NCBI GenBank assembly: GCA_029204225.1
Contig: CM055106.1
Coordinates: 6,167,361 to 6,231,360, forward strand
Source of the DNA: Diphasiastrum complanatum
Taxonomy: Eukaryota > Streptophyta > Lycopodiopsida > Lycopodiales > Lycopodiaceae
Direction: 5' to 3'
Length of the DNA stretch: 64,000 bases
In this document: positions 50,591 through 63,588 of the stretch, in pieces
Layout of the letters: every line of letters begins with the position of its first letter
How positions within the stretch are numbered: the stretch's first letter is position 1
The notes under the pieces: generated by a model
The model's input: the letters and a program-made list of their open reading frames with translations, nothing else
Databases searched by the model: none
Told to the model about the DNA's origin: nothing
Program-made: the position numbers and the translations under genes

Positions 50591-51940
50591 TTGTAGAGAG
50601 CTGCCTCCCAGTGGATCCGATTTCAATGTCTGCATAAACCCACATTTAGTAATCCTCATCTATGCCGATATTGCGCTCAAATGTTTGCCATACCTTCAAA
50701 AGAAGTGGCCTTCTCATCCTCTAATTCCCAAAAATTATTCATGGTCTCTTGTTTATCCTCTTCGTGACCAAACCTTGTCCTATGAATGTCAACCATACTT
50801 GATCCATGCCTCAAATACCTTCACCCCTGAACAAAGAGTGTTGAATTTCCAATCCCGCGCCTTGTATGATCTGTCAGTTCAGTTGCAAGAAATTCAATCC
50901 TTGTTAATTCCACAATCCTTGCCAGATTCCATGAATATAGATCCAGGTTTTATGTTTTCTTTTTCTTATCATCCTCCTCCTTCGGAATATTTTCCTTTAA
51001 ATATGATGGCTACGTCTGAATCTGGTATATCTCATCCACCAAAACTTTCAAGATCAGATAAACAGCCTGAAGAATCATCAACTTCATTTCAAACTTCTCC
51101 TGCTTTTGTGTCTAAGATTGGTGACATGATTGTCTATAATATCGATCACTCTTTTCCCAAAGAAGTCATTCAAACTTTACAATACATGTCTGCCTGGCTT
51201 CTCCATACGATTAGTTTCAAGAATTTTTCTGAAAGCCAAGTTGTCAAATAGCTGCCATTGGGTTTACAGGAAACCTTAAATTCTATTGGGAACATTTAGA
51301 TCCAAGTTTGAAACAAACTAGGATCTTTCAAGCTCAAATCCCGTCCTGTAGATTTATCGAAGCCCTTTATGCAGAATTTGTTGGCAACAAGACTGATGAA
51401 GCAATTGCGACTAAAGAAGCATTTAATAGAGCTCAACTGTGCGACATCAATTGCATTTCTGAATTTGTTCAACATTGTAAATATCTCATCTACCCCTTTC
51501 AAGGCCATCATGAACAGCCTATTAAACTTGCGTTTATCCACAAACTTCCTCCTCTTTCTACATTGGTTTTACAAAAATTATCTGATAAGAATATAGAACT
51601 TGCAACAGCTTCATTAGGATTCATTCAGCAAACAATTAGTCAGTGCATCACTGATCTATGTACACTGAAATCTGCTAGCAAGTCTATTTCTCGCAGTAAA
51701 CCTTTTGCTTCTTATTGTAAATCTAATTTTGCTACTAAAGATTTTGGATATTCTCTTCCTTCTCGTTCTTCTCGTTCTGTCTGTAAATGTCCGTCTAAAT
51801 CCAAGTTTCAGTCTGCTCATAAGCAATCTTCATTCAGTACTCGATTCCGTCCTCGACGTTGTTTTCTTAAAAAGCGTCCAGCTACGAATCCAAAGAATTG
51901 CTTTATCTGTTAGAAACCCGGTCAATGGGCCAAGAACTGT
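50591..51940 (+). pseudogene. Caulimovirid coat-protein-like region with zinc knuckle, third copy
   Basis: Frames 50685-51251 and 51308-51913 cover the Pro/Ser-rich N-part, the helical core (AFNRAQLCDINCISEFVQH) and a Ser/Arg/Lys-rich tail (SRSSRSVCKCPSKSKFQ). The knuckle C-F-I-C lies at 51899-51940 and is cut by TAG (51911) after its second Cys. The third-from-last ligand is Gln where His is expected, as in the arm copies. At 51826 it is continuous across the very point where the left copy is broken. Confidence 0.65.
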
Positions 51941-53275
51941 CCTGATAAAAACAAGAAAAAGCAATTTAATAACATCCAGCTAGAAGAACAGTTCGAATAT
52001 GAAATTACAAGTTCTTCGACATCTGATGCTATTTCTTTTGATTGGCAGTCTGATATGTCTGAATTGTCTGATATGTCTGAATCTGTTTCTGATTCAAATT
52101 TGTTTCCAGTCAATGTTATTGGTTCTGTTATCAATCCTACATGTTCATCTACTTCCTGTTATCAGTTAAATATGATTGAAAGAAGTAGTAAATCTCACAG
52201 GCCAGAACCTATCAAGGAAGAATCAGCCGAAGATGAATTCGACAACAACGACTCTACAGATGATGATACTTTTGATGATGCGTTTACAAAATGCAATATT
52301 TCTTCTTTTGCTCACGTTCAAGCACAGTTTCTTCCTCCAACGAAGAAACCGTATTTTCCTATGATGAACAAGTTATCTCAAAAGCAATCTGCAGTACAAC
52401 CCCCTCTTGATCCTCATATTGCAGATATCCTTGCTGGCAGAACTCCTACAAAAACTATTCATGAGATGAGCTCTCTAGATCCATCACCTGTTCGTCGTCG
52501 ACCATTCCTTTGCAATCTCAAAGTCCCTTTAGGACTCCTCTGTCTGTACATCCTCCTCAGTCTGTACATCCATCCCTTCGCTGTGTGCCCCTTGGCAAGA
52601 AACCCCTCAGCCTCGTTGTCGTCCTTCAACACCACCATACACGCCATCACCCCTCATATACCAGTGCAATCTCATCGACTCTCTAGCTCCATCTCATACA
52701 TCTCCTGTTCCAGCCCAACAGCCCTCTAAACATCTTCCTCGTTCCTATTCTCCAACTCCATCTGAAGAAGCTGGCTGTCTTGAAGCCCTGCGACTGCAAA
52801 CATTGCTCTACTTTCAGCACATAAAATGCTCTGGAAGATCAAAGTTCGCGCTGATCGCTATCTGATTCAAGATAGAGCAAACATTCCTATTTCATCTCGG
52901 AAAACTTATTCTGTCAATACTGGCATTGTTGTATAGCCTCCACCAGGTTACATCTTTCAGGTACAGACAATTCACCAGTTGAAATTGTCACACACATTGC
53001 TCCCTTTGTTACAAGCCTACACAACTCCGCAGAATATTTGTATCCATCTTTTTAACAAATCAAGAGCTTTGTACTTGATACAAAAAAGAAATTGTAGCAG
53101 AAATTATCTTCATTCTAGTCCCTAAGATAATCTGCATCGAGTATCTAAGCTTCCAGCTGATGCTTTATCTAGAGACACTTCATCATCTTCTACTGACACT
53201 GATCCATCAGAAAATGAGAATATGCCTCCTTTAGAACCAATTAATGTTATTCAGAAATCTCCCAACTCTGTACCA
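51941..53275 (+). pseudogene. Caulimovirid acidic region and pre-protease, third copy
   Basis: Asp/Ser-rich frame 52055-52729 (SDMSELSDMSESVSDSN, DDDTFDDAF), then frameshifted Pro-rich text and KIRADRYLIQDRANI near 52840. The copy stops at CCCAACTCT (about 53275), just before the retropepsin that the arm copies retain, where minus-strand Copia DNA begins. Confidence 0.65.
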
Positions 53276-55110
53276 ACCTCGTGATGTCTGTTTTAGACCA
53301 TAAATGCATCTCTGCAACCGAGAGGCATATTGTCGATTGTCGGGGTCTTCAAATCCTTCAGGTTGTTTCATAAATATTTCTTCCTCTAGATCTCCGTGGA
53401 AAAAGGTTGTCTTCACATCAATTTGGCGAATTTCCAGATTGTGCTATGTGGCGTATGCAAGGAGTTGTCGTATGCTTGTCATCTTGACCATCGACGAATA
53501 TGTGTCGAAATAATCAATACCATATCTTCGTGTGTAGCCCTTCGCAACAAGCCTTGCCTTGTAATGTCCAACGGTGCCATCTGATTTCATTTTCTTCTTG
53601 TACACCCACTTGCAGTCGACGATCTTTTTGTTTTCTGGCAGTGGCTCTAGTGTCCATGCCTCGTTTCGCCTCATCGACTCGATCTCCTCTGACATTGCCT
53701 GCTTCCATAATTCTCCCTTTGGACTCTAGACAGCTTCTTGATATGTTGTTGGCTCCTCAATGAAACTGCAGTACTCGAATTGCACGTCTTCGCTCCACTG
53801 AAGATTCTCGGCTTAACGGTCTGGAGGTCTTCTTTATCTTGTTGACCTTCTGGGTTCGTTTCGTCGTTGCTCGAACATTTCTTGTTCGTGGGGTTGATCT
53901 TCTGCTTCCTGCTGCTCTGGAGTCTGTGGCTCAACATTCTGATCTTGCATCTGTCCTCGATCGCCCTCTTGAATTGGCAGCAGTGTGAAGATCTCATGGA
54001 CTCTTTCATCTTTTAGTCCAGGGAATGTGGACTCATCAAACTTCACATCTCTACTCGAAACAACTTTTTTCGTGGTTGGGTTGTAGATTTCGTACACTTG
54101 TGATCCGTTCGAGTACCCGACCATGATCGTTTGCTCCGATTTATCATCGAGCTTGCTTCTTTTTTCTTTTGGAATGTGCTTGTATGCTGCACATCCAAAC
54201 ACACATACATATAATAAATCAGGCATTTTACCTGTCCACATTTCATACGGTGTCTTATTTTCTAGCGCTATCATTGTTGATTTGTTCTGCAGGTGTACAG
54301 CTGCAGCTCTTGCCTCAGCCCAGAATTGACTTGGCAATTGAGTCTGTGCCATCATGCATCTGGCTCCTTCGACTAGCGTCATGTTTCTTCTTTCCGTGAC
54401 ACCATTATATTCTGGTGTGTATGCATGAGTGAACTGATGTTTGATCCCTTGTTCTTGGCAGAATTTTGAAAATTCTTTGCTCTTGTACTCACCTCCATTG
54501 TACGATCTGATGATCTGAATCTTCTTTGAGTTGTGTCGCTCTACAAATGCCATGAATTTCTTGAAAGAATCAAACACTTCAGATTTTTTGTTTAGGTAGT
54601 AGATCGTAGTCATCTGGCTATAGTCATCTATGAACGTCAGGAAATACCTCGATCCTGAGGGCGAATCCATTTTCATTGGTCCACAAACATCTGAGTGGAC
54701 GAGCTCAAGAACTTCTTTGGCTCTTCTTCCCTCATGTGTGAATGGATTCCGGTGCTGTTTGCCTTTCTGACAGGCTTCGCAGAACTCAGTATCGGGTCTT
54801 GATATCTTTAGATCTGTGACTGTGTCTTTCTTACGAATGTCATACAGGCTCCTCATGTTCAGATGATATATTCTCATGTGCCAAAGCTGATCTTCATTCT
54901 CTGATGCATTTAATATGCTATCAGAGTTGCTGATTATCTTGGCTTGGTAGAGATTTCCTTCTCTACATCCAACCGTCAGCAATTTGTTTGTAGTTTTCTC
55001 GATCATGCGGCATGTATTGCCATCGAACAAAACTCGAATTCCAAGATCTGCCATCTTGGAGACTGATGATATGAAATGAAAGATATGATACAACTTTCAT
55101 CGACACAATG
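53276..55110 (-). pseudogene. Copia element: GAG-pre-integrase, integrase, start of RT
   Basis: The main frame (55093-53834, 419 codons) has the pre-integrase domain (LWHMRIYHLNMRSLYDI, FCEACQKGKQHRNPF) and the integrase core with HSDVCGPM and NGVTERRNMTLVEGAR. The second catalytic site reads RSYNGGEY, so D is replaced by Tyr. After a shift the RT begins (53695-53444: WTLEPLPENKKIVDCKWVYK, ARLVAKGYTRRYGIDY) and ends at FHGDLEEEIFMKQPEGF and CIYGLKQTSRGWY (to about 53290), before the YVDD site. The 5' cut is at about 55110, inside the protease-pre-integrase junction. It belongs to the family of 2451-3540, but there the other D is the one lost. Confidence 0.92.
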
Positions 55111-56747
55111 GAGAATTTTAGTATTTGCCAAAGATATTGTTATTAATCAAGAATGAAAGCTGGGGTTTAGCATACAATCAAATGCCATCCTAGTCTCAAC
55201 AATAAATGAGAATGACTAGGATTAGTGGGTGTGATTTCTGGGTTTGGCGGCCATTCTTAATCTAGGAATCATTGATCTTCAACTATTGATCTTCAGTAAG
55301 CACGAGTTATCAACTCACATTGACTACGTCTTTGCCTTTTGTATGCATTTCTCGTCACTCCTACAGATTGAATGGTGTATGATCATATATAGGCTATGAC
55401 TATTAGTGAAACAACGAAGTGCAAATAGGCATTGTGGTATTTGTACTAAAATAACACATTACAAACAAACAAACAAAAAACTGTTTTATTGGCCTATTAA
55501 AATGACCTAGGATTTGTGCCTATGGATGGTGCCTATCATTAGAGCTAAGTTTGAAAGCTTATTTTGGACTTCAATATACAAGGTGAGGGATGACATTTGG
55601 TGATTACGACTAGATGCAAAGGTACATAGTGCACACACATTAAATAAGCAACATCTTTGACCACTCGTTTCATGATATTTATATATAAGGATTTGTAATG
55701 CTAAATTGGAAAACTTTATGAAGCACTGTGACATCATGTTGGTGCATCTTTAGCTATTTTTCCACATATGACTACTATGGTTGTTGTTGTGGTTGTGGGA
55801 GGTGTTGGATATGCAAGTGTTTTATGGATATGATTCACTTTTTTTTGTCTCTATAACATAATAAGTAGCTCGATCATGTTAGAATTCTTCTCTTTTTCTT
55901 TTGTTAGAGCTAGAGATTTAGCTAAGATCTAGGCCGATTGATGCACAAAAGTTCAAGTAAGTGATGAATCATTGCTAATGGAAAGCTGGTAACTGGACAT
56001 AGAGGCAATTTATTGATTGCTCATAAAGGACAAATTGATGATATATACAAAAATTGGAAGCGGGCACACATTTTCTTTGCACCTTGATGTGTCTACTAAC
56101 TACATACACATGAAATAAGGATAAAGTGTGTCGGAGAGAACCAACATATCAAGATAGAAGAGAGAGTGCAAGGAATTTTCAGTAAAGTAGATGAGAGTGG
56201 GCAAGAGAGAGTTTGTGGAATATGAGAGCTAGAAAGTGAGGCTAAAAAAAATACAAGGTATTTTTAGCAACAAGGCTACAAAAATGAGTGGATAATACAA
56301 CATGCAAATGCAAAGGGTCATGTTTGTTTGGAGATCCCAAATGAAGATGCAAATCTACATCAATATCATGTAGTACTCCAACAATCAAAAAATTAATTTA
56401 TGGAAGGCAATACATAATGGAGACTAAATCCTTGATGTTGTGCAATTTTGTGAATGTTGTACATAATCAATCATCACTACAATGGTATAATTTGTACTTT
56501 TGTGCCAAAAAGCATCACTAGTTGAAGAAAAATAGATAGTTGTGTTGTATACAATCCAGTTCAAAGCGTTACAAAATGTATGTTTTATAGTCTTGATAGT
56601 GTTTGTACATAATGTTTTGAAGTATTTTAAGAGGAAGTTATTGTTATGGAAGAAAAAAAATCTATTTATATGCAAAAAGCCATGTAGAATTATAAATACT
56701 TGCAAGAAGAAAAAGGAGCAAATCATCTTTCACTCATTAGTCATAAT
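55111..56747. other. Unassigned AT-rich DNA up to the right arm
   Basis: No recognisable domain. Open frames at 55507-55737 and 56424-56726 (-) lack support. Confidence 0.4.
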
Positions 56748-57049
56748 ACATGCTGGAAATTCACCTAACTTTGCAAAGGAAGTGAGTTTACTATGTAGCT
56801 TCATCTCTCCATAGTTAGAAGATAGAATATTTTTGGGAGACATTGGTGACTTGAGTTTCTACTCTCATGTACATTGGTTTTTGATGATCCAAATGAAGCC
56901 AACACTTTGAACACTTCAAACTTAGCTTGTAGGCCATACTATAGCGTGTAGTACACACGTGCCAACTCAGATTTGTGTCAATAATCTGTATTTTCATTAT
57001 CAATGCTAGTTGTTTGTGAACCTACCAATCTAGATCAAGTTTTTGGTAA

Positions 57050-57770
57050 CTAGTTTTCTGATAGATTGGTAAGCAAGCACATAATAACTCTTGTGGATCT
57101 TTTAAGATCCATTTTTGGTCCCCAAAGTACTATACTTTCACAAAGCTCTTTAGGCTTTGGAACTAGAAATTGGGTAGGTTCAAGCTGCAATGTAATCGGA
57201 GGATGGATTTCAGAGATCAATGTTGGTCGGATATCTATGTTCCAATCATAAGGGAGTTGAACCTCTGACCAAGAGATTTCACAAGTTAGAACTTGATCAT
57301 GATTTTGGGCATATGTTTTAATAACAATATCTTGCTCTTTTTCTTTTTCTTTTGAACTTTCATGTATGGCTGTAATGCCAGTATTGACGGCTCTACCTAA
57401 CAGTGAGTATGCTACTTCAAGATTGTCTGATTGATTTTTAATATTGAGACCAGAAATCTTGATGCACAAAGTGAGGATCTCAAGGAAGTATGGGTCCGTA
57501 AGAGATAAACAAAAATTAGGCTTAACTTCCAAATACAAGGGACCATTGGCTAGATTACCTTTGCATCCGCCAATGAATTGATCTTCAAAAAATTTGTGTC
57601 TTGTATCAAGTATAGATAGGCAAACCCTTTCGGAATAATGGATTGATACCAATCTGAACTAATTCTAAATGCACAAGTTATAATGTTTAGAAATAGCAAC
57701 TTTGTGAGCATCTTCCCAGATTTCGGTTAATCTGATAAAATGATCAGAAGATTCGACAGTCAGTTCAGCG
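57050..57770 (-). pseudogene. Caulimovirid movement-protein-like region (right arm)
   Basis: Mirror of 28560-29280, one Thr/Ala difference near 57413. It ends in the same LTR fragment, which is cut at the arm's inner boundary (56748). Confidence 0.5.
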
Positions 57771-59033
57771 GTCATGCAATTTTCAAGAAAAAAACGTAGA
57801 AGCTTTTAACAAAAATAAAGATTTATGCTGATACACCTGCGAAGGAAGATTCCTTTGATGCTGAGCTTCAGTTTCTTCGGTTGCGAGCACAACATTGGCG
57901 AGAGAACAATAGACTTTTCAGAATGCGAAAATTGACATGATACAAAATATGGGTATAGGTGGGAGCTAGAATTTGATCACTACGATTGTGGCTTAGCGGA
58001 ACACTATCTTGAGCACCTTGCATCTTGGACACTTATTGCTGGCGGCTGTAACGAAGATTGTCTGAAGGAATATAATGATTCAGAAAATGTATCGAGCAAA
58101 AGACAACGAGGATACTAAACAACGGAAGCATAAAGAAAGCGTAAGCATGAAATAGACCAACGAACAAGGCTCTAGTACCAAATTATACCAAATTACACAA
58201 GACACAAGACACAAAACACATCCGAATCAGGTCATTATGGTGCCGTTGCAAAGCTCTCATCAAGCTCTTTCACAAAAAAAAAAAAATTAGAAACCCTAAT
58301 ATCAGATCAATGTGTGTCCTTAGAGTTTGATCGGGTCAAACTAGTCAACCGTGCACCGATCCGATATTAGGTTGATCATTGACTGTTGATCGCCCAAAAC
58401 TTTGACTAAGAATATATCTTTAACCGTAGCTTGGATCTAAATCATGTTGGGGTCATTGAAAAGCTCTCGTCGAGCCTTTCTAATGGCCTGTAATCGTCTC
58501 AATCCATGCTGTCTTTCAAAAGTTACCATTTTTTTTTAGAACAGCCAATATCGGTTCAGCGCAACAACCCAATCGTGATATTCCTATTCCAAACTCCCGC
58601 ACGCCCATCTGCTATCGCCTATTTCCAACTTTTCTACTTGATATCGATTTGATGCGCCCGACCTACTTTCTGCAACTGTTGACTTTCTACGCGCACGTTG
58701 ATCCGTATTGGGTCTGCGAATGGCCTCTGGTACTAAACTGCTCGCCTTCATCCAAAACCCTGCATTAATGGTTCCTCTTGGTATTCGATTATGTGTCGCC
58801 ATTAGTCCAAAATATCTCTATGGAAGTTGAGTACGAATGAGAACAAAGAGAATGAGAGATATACCTAAGAATGACAAGAAGTTCCTAAACTACAGGGATT
58901 AGTTAACTACAATTTATGACTATTGATGGCAAATCAACCTCGAGTGTACAAATACGGGCATCAAAAGAGTTTTCGGGCAGTAGCTGTGGTCCAATCACAA
59001 TCGTTTGTACTGCCAGGCGGGATTTTTGAAAAT
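57771..59033 (-). promoter_or_regulatory. Caulimovirid leader (right arm)
   Basis: Mirror of 27296-28559, with primer site at 58168-58180 and the same motif copies. The 72-codon frame is at 58584-58802 with one Thr/Ala change. Confidence 0.6.
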
Positions 59034-60945
59034 CACATTCATTCAGTACTCAATTCCGTCCTTGACGTTGTTTTCTTAAAAAGCGTCTAGCTATGAGTCC
59101 AAAGAATTGCTTTATTTGTCAGAAACCCGGTCAATGGGCCAAGAACTGTCCTGATAAAAACAAGAAAAAGCAATTTAATAACATCTAGCTAGAAGAACAG
59201 TTCGAATATGAAATTACAAGTTCTTCGAAATCTGATGCTATTTATTTTGATTGGCAAGTCTGATATATTTGAATTGTCTGATATGTCTGAATCTGTTTCT
59301 GATTCAAATTTGTTTCCAGTCAATGTAATTGGTTCTGTTGGTTCTGTTATCAATCCTACATGTTCATCTACTTCCTGTTATCAGTTAAATATGATTGAAA
59401 GAAGTAGTAAATCTCACAGGCCAGGAAAAGAACCTATCAAGGAAAAATCAGCCGAAGATGAATTTGACAACAACGACTCTACTGATGATGCGTTTACAAA
59501 ATACAATATTTCTTCTTTTGCTCACTTTCAAGCACAGTTTCTTCCTCCAACGGAGAAACCGTATTTTCCTATGATGAACAAGTTATCTCAAAAGCAATCT
59601 GCAGTATAACCCCCTCTTGATCCTCATATTGCAGATATCCTTGCTGGCAGAACTCCTACAAAGACTATTCATGAGATGCGCTCTCTAGATCCATCACCTT
59701 TCGTCGTCGACCATTCCTTTGCAATCTCAAAGTCCCTTTAGGACTCCTCTGTCTGTACATCCTCCTCAGTCTGTACATCCATCCCTTCGCCGTGTGCCCC
59801 TTGGCAAGAAACCCCTCAGCCTCGTTGTCGACCTTCAACACCACCATACATGCCATCACCCCTCATAGACCATTGCAATCTCATCACCCTCCAGCTCCAT
59901 CTCGTACATCTCATGTTCCAGCCCAATAGCCCTCTAAACATCTTCCTCGTTCCTATTCTCCAACTCCATCTGAAGAAGTTGGCTGTCTTGAAGCCCTGCG
60001 ACTGCAAACATTGCTCTACTTTCAGCACATAAAATGCTCTGGAAGATCAAAGTTCGCGCTGATCGCTATCTGATTCAAGATAGAGCAAACATTCCTATTT
60101 CATCTCGGAAAACTTATTCTGTCAATACTGGCATTGTTGTATAGCCTCCACCAGGTTACGTCTTTCAAGTATAGACAATTCACCAGTTGAAATTGTCACA
60201 CACATTGCTCCCTTTGTTACAAGCCTACACAACTTCGCAGAATATTTGTATCCATCTTTTTAACAAATCAAGAGCTTTGTACTTGATACAAAAAAAAAAT
60301 TATAGCAGAAATTATCTTCATTCTAGTCCCTAAGATAATCTGCATCGAGTATCTAAGTTTCCAGCTGATGCTTTATCTAGAGACATTTCATCATCTTCTA
60401 CTGACAGTGATCCATCAGAAAATGAGAATATGCCTCCTTTAGAACCAATTAATGTTATTTAGAAATCTCCCAACTCTTAAGGTTCTTTCTCATCTAGTGC
60501 TTTTGATTTTGATTGGTTTGACTTAGAACCCTTAAATATTCTTCATAAGTTTGTCTCCTATGTTCCACATATCAATATTCGTAGTTTGATTTCTGAAACT
60601 CAAACTTCTAGATTTGCAGCAATGATTGATACTGGTGTTGCAATTTCTTGTGCGAATCTAAATCTCTTTCCCCCACATCGGACCCAGACAGAAGAAAATC
60701 CTATCAAATTCATTTATTCCAATATCAAACCCAGAATACTATATCAAAGCATAACTCTTCCAGTTCTTTTCAGATCTCTAGAATTAATCATCAATTTTAA
60801 AGGTCTATCACATCACACCACAAATTTCATTATTGGTTATGATAATCTGAAGAGATTATGTCCTGTTATCCTTCAGGAACAAAGTTTGTCAATTACATAT
60901 CTGAATGAGCAATACAGACTTCCTCTCATAAATCCAATGACGGTT
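59034..60945 (+). pseudogene. Endogenous caulimovirid fragment: coat-protein tail to retropepsin (right arm)
   Basis: Mirror of 25371-27295. The knuckle is at 59108-59149 with the same His-to-Gln change. A 15-bp deletion removes five residues from the acidic tract near 59486. The protease frame is 60586-60975. Same stops and shifts as the left copy. Confidence 0.72.
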
Positions 60946-60946
60946 C

Positions 60947-62332
60947 AAATGGATGAGTTCAAGAGGAGAGCTTGATCTTGATGTAGATATTGAGAAGGGT
61001 AGTTTGTGAGGCTGCATGCTTCACATATCTTCCCACACTTTGACAAATGCTTGGGGAGTCCAACTCCAAGCTCCTTTGCACACATAGATTCCATGGCTTT
61101 GAAGTTGGGGTGGCCCAACCTTTTGTGCCATAGTTTCAGCTTTGATAACTCCACCTTTGCCAAGTTAACACTCTCCACTGCAATATTAGCATCAAGCTTA
61201 AACAATCTACTTTGCTTAAAGCCTTTGGCTATACATTCATCATTTCTAAGGATGGAACAAACTCCATGCTTAAAATGTACAACAAGGCCATTATCCATTA
61301 ATTGGCCAACACTAAGCAAATTCTTGGTTAACTTAGTAACATAAAGAACATTCTCAAGATTCATCCTTTTGGATGATCGAACATACAATGGAATGGTTCC
61401 TATTCCACTTATCTTACATTCTTGACTATTTGGAGTATAGATTGATCTATGTAAACCATCAAGGATGACTCTTCTTCATCCTCCTCCTCCTGATGTGCAA
61501 TGTTGCTTTGTTTGCTCTCTTGTGCCTTCTTCTTCTTGAGACATTCTGATGCAAAATGTCCTTTCTTTCCACAAGTAAAAACATTTGTACTTGGACTTGT
61601 CTTTGATCTTGCCCTTTGAGCTTGAAGCCTCATCCTCCTCCTTGGTCTCCTTGAAGTGCTTCTTCTTGCCATTGGTCTTCTTCTTGCCTTTGAATGAGAA
61701 ATTAGCTTTCTCATCACCATCCTGTAGAGAAATAGCATTCATTCTTGCATTGGTATGCATCATCCTACATTCTTCAGCCACTAATACACTATGAAGCTTT
61801 TCTATAGTGGTCAAAGTGTCTTGGATTGCAAAGCTTTGGACCAAATTTGAAAAGTCACTCCCTAGACCATTGAGGACAATCTGAACAAGCTCACCATCTT
61901 GAATCTTCTCTCCAATGGAAGCTAACTCCCTATTGAGAGACTTGATTTTGAGCACATAATCATGTGCACTCTCATCACTCCTCTTCATGCTTTGTAAAAT
62001 CTGATTCCTAAAAGCATGAGAACCCTCGAAGTGTTACTAGACTCATAGATTGATTTTAAAGATTCCCAAGCCTCTTTAGCACTTTTACATGATGATACTT
62101 CCCTCAAAAGATCATTGCTTACATTCATCTTAATACAGTGAAGTGCAAGCCTAGACCTCTTCTTGTATCTCACTAATTCCTGTGCACCTAGAGGTTCATC
62201 TTCATCATCAATTAGAAACTCATAAAGATCCTGGAGCACCATGAGTGACTCCATCCTCACTTTTCAAATAGCAGAATTGGTAGAATTTAACCTCTCACTA
62301 GCTTCTAGAAGGTAGGCTCCCACTGATCCCAT
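60947..62332 (-). pseudogene. Copia gag to GAG-pre-integrase, truncated (right arm)
   Basis: Mirror copy with the same TGA in gag, the same frameshifts and the same junction to the viral fragment. Differences seen are two conservative changes (Glu to Asp in LGSDFSNL, Ala to Gly in KELGVGLPKHL). The lesions therefore predate the duplication. Confidence 0.9.
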
Positions 62333-62965
62333 CTTACTAGTGAAATTCTACACACAAGATATAGATTTGGTTGAACTTGAAACTCACAAAGGTTTCTTAC
62401 TTGTAGTGTTTCACTCAAATTTGATTTCTAATCCAACAAATGGATTTGTAATCATAGTTCTATCAGTCCCTCTTAAAGCTGGAATGAAGATAAGATGAAA
62501 TGACAACTACTCTCAAGCAAATTTTGCCAATCTTGGCTATTTTTGGACAATAGAATGACTCTATCTCTTTCTATCACTTTGATGTACTTTCAAGACCTGT
62601 TTTCCACTTTAAGAAGGTCTAAAATCAGCCTAGATTAGTTAGTTTTCATAAAACAAATTCAAAACTAATTAATGGCAAGTGATCTTGGTAGCTTATCCTA
62701 GGATTTGCACCAAAATTTACATCAAACTGACTCTAGATGAAATTACAGTGATCCAATGAATATAGGGGTTTAAATGCTGGTTCAGAGTTTCCCACACGTG
62801 TGAACAGTATGGATTTTGATCCACAAAAAGTTTGGGATCAAATCCCCTCACCAATTCCAGGATACCAGCTCGCCCTTCCAATACTAGCTTTTTGCACCAA
62901 AAACTTGCTAAAATTGGATTAGTCTTAAACACTAATCAATAGTCTTGTACTCGGCTCTGATACCA

Positions 62966-63588
62966 TGTTGAACAATCTATCAGATAATAGTCAACCGAAA
63001 ACAAGATCTAGTTTAGCAGCTTGATGAAAACAAGTAGAGACAATCAAAGCATTGATCATAAACTGAAATCCGAGTTCCCACGTGTGAAAATCAGGCTGTA
63101 GTATGTCCAGTAGATAGATTTAAATGAGTGCCAAGGCTAAGTTTCATTGGAATCAATAGCTATCATCATACAATAGGAGAAAATCCGAGTTTCCTCTTGA
63201 GGCTCCAAAAAGTTTCCATCTCCTCACGATGGAGAATGGAAATACATAGTAAAAGACTTTTCCTGTGAAAAGTTAGGTGAAAATCCAGCATGTAATAAGG
63301 AAGTAGACTCAACTTTCTTTCCCTAAAGTGAAAACCCTAGCCTAGATCCAAGAGTCATGCTTGGTAGGTGCATGGTAGGTACAAATCTCATCATAAATCA
63401 AGGTCTAGATCCTACAAAGTAGGAATCACTACCAAATAGACACAACCACTCCTCATGACTCATGGTAATCTACATTAGGTGTGGATTGACAAGTGGCACT
63501 TTGGCCATTCAAGTGACTAACAAAAAATATTGACAAAATATACAATATTCTACATGGCTAGATTTGCCAATGTAGGCAATTTTTCACA
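62966..63588 (-). repeat. Copia LTR (right arm)
   Basis: Mirror of 22727-23349. Its primer site reads GGCTCTGATACCA on the plus strand at 62953-62965. Confidence 0.8.
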
